Below are positions 61,576 through 64,000 of a stretch of DNA of 64,000 bases, one piece after another. The stretch comes from Ridgeia piscesae (taxonomy: Eukaryota; Annelida; Polychaeta; Sabellida; Siboglinidae). Within the stretch, counting starts at the first letter, position 1. Each line of letters opens with the position of its first letter. The DNA lies in NCBI GenBank assembly GCA_025642075.2, contig JAODUO010000049.1, positions 568,501-632,500 on the forward strand, in the 5' to 3' direction. Both the position numbers and the translations under genes were made by a program. Under the pieces are notes generated by a model that saw only the letters and a program-made list of their open reading frames with translations, was not told the DNA's origin and did not search any database.

Positions 61576-63460
61576 CTCATTCCTAAACTGTACCCAATAA
61601 AACCACAGTTGCATTCATTGCAACTCGGTACATATTTTGTGTGGTTATTATTAATCCAGGCTGGTTGTGTAACGAATCTTGTTCAAGTTTAAAGCAAGCA
61701 ACAGTTACACGGCAGGAGTTTGTCTTGAAATATCAATAATGATATACAGTGTATTACTTTTATTCTTATTACAATTATCATTAACATCAGTGGAACGTTG
61801 GGTTATTTAAAAATACCAGCACCATTTAATACGAATGAATTAACATTTATATCTCATCAAATATATTAATGTCTTACTTAATCACTACTTAATGTTTTTA
61901 TTATAAAAACGATTCCGGGGACACCATCGATACGTTTGTTGGCGAATTGGCGGCCTGTTAAATATGCAGTAAGACTGTATCGCATGTCATGTTTCAATTA
62001 TCAAAGAAATTTTGATATTCTTTCTAAAACAAAATGTTTCGGAAGTTATCGATAGTCATTGTTTCAAAATTCCATTGTGCATGCGCACGCATTCATACGT
62101 TTGCATACAAAGCCGTTTTCAATTCAGACTGTATCAAAATGTGATGCATAAATAAATAAATACAAAATATTAAATAGTAAATAAAATATTATGATTCTCG
62201 TCTTCTGCCTTCAAATGTTTCTACTCAATTTGATTTGTTCGTTTAATTCAAAACCATCTGGCGAAAATACAAAAACAGAATCCAATATTCAAGTTTTTGT
62301 GTGCAACATGTATGCCTATTGAGTCTGTAAGCTATTGACTAATTATTAATTGGCTTAATTCTGGAACCAATTCGTGATTGTTAAAATTGAAATTTTCACA
62401 TGAATATGACATTTGAATTTGGCCGTATATAATAATAATAATAATACAATATATTTTTATAGCGCCCGAATCAATTGCATTGTTCTCAGACGCTTTAAAT
62501 GCATGTACACAATACTGTTAGTTAAGATTGGATAGTATATTTAAAAATAAGAAAGCATTCTACATATAGGCCTAAATACAATAAGTACATTCAGTACATT
62601 ACTTATTACTTAGTATTATTAATTTCATTCTTAACAGAAACGATCGTTGCCATTTTAGGATTTCTTTTCTCTAAAACTCTATAAAATTAATTTACACATA
62701 CGGGTCTGCATAAGAATAGAGACTTTCATCTCAATGAAATTCTCTCTCAGGAATTTGTCGGTTTATGAAAAAAACATGCCCATTATAAGTTGCTTTTACA
62801 GCATTGAAGGTGGGAAGGTTGACCAGACTGACGAAAACAAGTGAAAGGGCTGGTTGGGGGGTCAATGCAATAAGTGTTACAAAAAGCCATGATTTAAATT
62901 ATTTACACATTCCATAACTGGAATTCAAAGAAACGGATTCAAGAGGTGCAAAATAATACATTTTATCTCGTTCACGTACGCTGTGGAATTCTACCAAATG
63001 TCCGTGTGGTATAAAAATAAGCTTATTTTCCGAGTCATTTACGTCACCATAGCCATTGTTTAATTAAATACGGGATCGGCGACGAATGATAAACGACTTT
63101 GTAGTCACGACGGCCGTGAATTCGTGTGAATTTATGCAGGTATTTAAATTAAAAGGTTTTTTACTGTTCTACCTTCGCGGAGAACAAAAAAAATACCCCA
63201 CGTTGTCTCTAGAATTAAGTGAAATGATGTCATGTCTTAAGTGTTGATACAAATCATGTCGGATTTCAGAGACAAAAGACAATTTAAACACATTTCTTTT
63301 AACCTGTTATGTAGAGGTTGCGACATGCAGTCGACTGACCGACTAATGATGAGCATAGAGTGGTTTAGTCCACAAATAAATGTTTTGAGAGTGTTGTTGA
63401 TTTTTTATGAACTTCAAAGGTGGTGTATGCAGTGCTAAAAATACTCAAAAACCAACAGAT

Positions 63461-63492
<32 letters not shown>

Positions 63493-63508
63493 TATTATCT
63501 TCTATCTA

Positions 63509-63563
<55 letters not shown>

Positions 63564-64000
63564 CTAGCCCTTTACCAACAATTACAACATTTCATCGATT
63601 TCAACCACAATATATCGCCACATAAAGCAACCATAAAAACAGTAAACATGCACTATTGTGGACATACACAAATAGCTGAAAGTTTCAAGTTGGTCTAACA
63701 TATGTCTTAAACGTTTGTGACATCTTAGTCACTGGTCGGTATGCCAACTGACTCACGCATTCAATAGGTTATACGCGTAAGTGACCTATCCATCACGTGA
63801 CCAGTTGCCTAGCAAAACCTACGTAGAACCATCAAAATGGCTGCCAAACACATGGAGCGTTTGTGCGTTCCGTCGTATAGCTTGTTGGAATATTGGCCAT
63901 AGATGCCGAAGTGTTTCATTACGACAAACACTCAAGGCAAAGTTAAAAAAAGTATAACTGTGTGCAGGAATGTTTAACATATAACACATCATGGAGTAAT
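61576..64000. other. AT-rich DNA without recognised gene
   Basis: Contains the retroposon tail at 62428-62510 and (TA)n at 63,463-63,482 and 63,510-63,560. The last 200 bp resemble 41918-41985 over about 70 bp (AAAATGGCTGCC). Confidence 0.5.
62428..62510 (-). mobile_element. 3' end fragment of another SINE/LINE
   Basis: On the minus strand the sequence reads TTTAAAGCGTCTGAGAACA, then GGCGCTATAAAAAT, and ends in an (ATT)n tail (62428-62447 on the plus strand as AAT). This is the CR1/L2-like 3' tail layout, different in tail from the main SINE family here. Confidence 0.5.

Overview
This is eukaryotic (metazoan) nuclear DNA: genes are split by GT-AG introns, long simple-sequence arrays are abundant ((CT)n, (GT)n, (TA)n, TATG, TAG-type), and there are tRNA-headed SINEs, non-LTR retrotransposon debris and terminal-inverted-repeat elements. 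The combination of an ETS transcription-factor gene with tRNA-SINEs of a type I associate with marine invertebrates suggests a lophotrochozoan (for example a mollusc) or another marine invertebrate. Nothing in the window fixes the species. No bacterial operon, CRISPR array, rRNA or functional tRNA gene was seen.

The only confidently recognised host gene is an ETS-domain transcription factor on the minus strand. Its four coding exons (13041-13665, 7123-7299, 6289-6509, 5370-5642) join with matching splice phases into a 431-residue protein with a complete C-terminal ETS DNA-binding domain of ERG/FLI/FEV/ETV2 type and no visible Pointed domain. A candidate 5' noncoding exon ends at 17070. A candidate polyadenylation signal lies at 4902-4907. 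The large first coding intron (7300-13040) and the upstream intron are full of simple repeats.

Layout: 1-2,790 AT-rich DNA with an 11-copy 43-bp minisatellite; 2,790-3,840 a decayed non-LTR element (minus) abutting a (CT)n tract; 4,400-17,460 the ETS locus; 14,680-14,779 two adjacent palindromes; 15,600-16,330 (TA)n clusters; 18,417-19,275 a fold-back structure holding TATGTC hexamers; 22,007-23,690 a SINE split by about 1.5 kb of microsatellite; 24-31 kb mostly unique DNA with a small MITE and a full-length SINE; 31.5-33.5 kb three consecutive satellite-like arrays; 37.27-37.59 kb an extremely long (GT)n; 40.2-41.76 kb a degenerate non-LTR reverse-transcriptase region; 47.8-49.1 kb a 55-bp minisatellite with a 165-bp higher-order unit; 53,426-60,310 a possible 6.9-kb element bounded by about 110-bp inverted repeats and TTAA, containing nested SINE, MITE and hAT-like insertions and two splice-compatible unrecognised exons; 61.25-61.56 kb a 42-bp minisatellite; then AT-rich DNA to the end.

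Most long open frames here are translations of simple repeats and are not genes. I did not find evidence for a new multi-gene system. The most unusual items are the TTAA-bounded element with nested insertions, the duplicated splice-acceptor segment inside the ETS gene, and the twin palindromes upstream of it.
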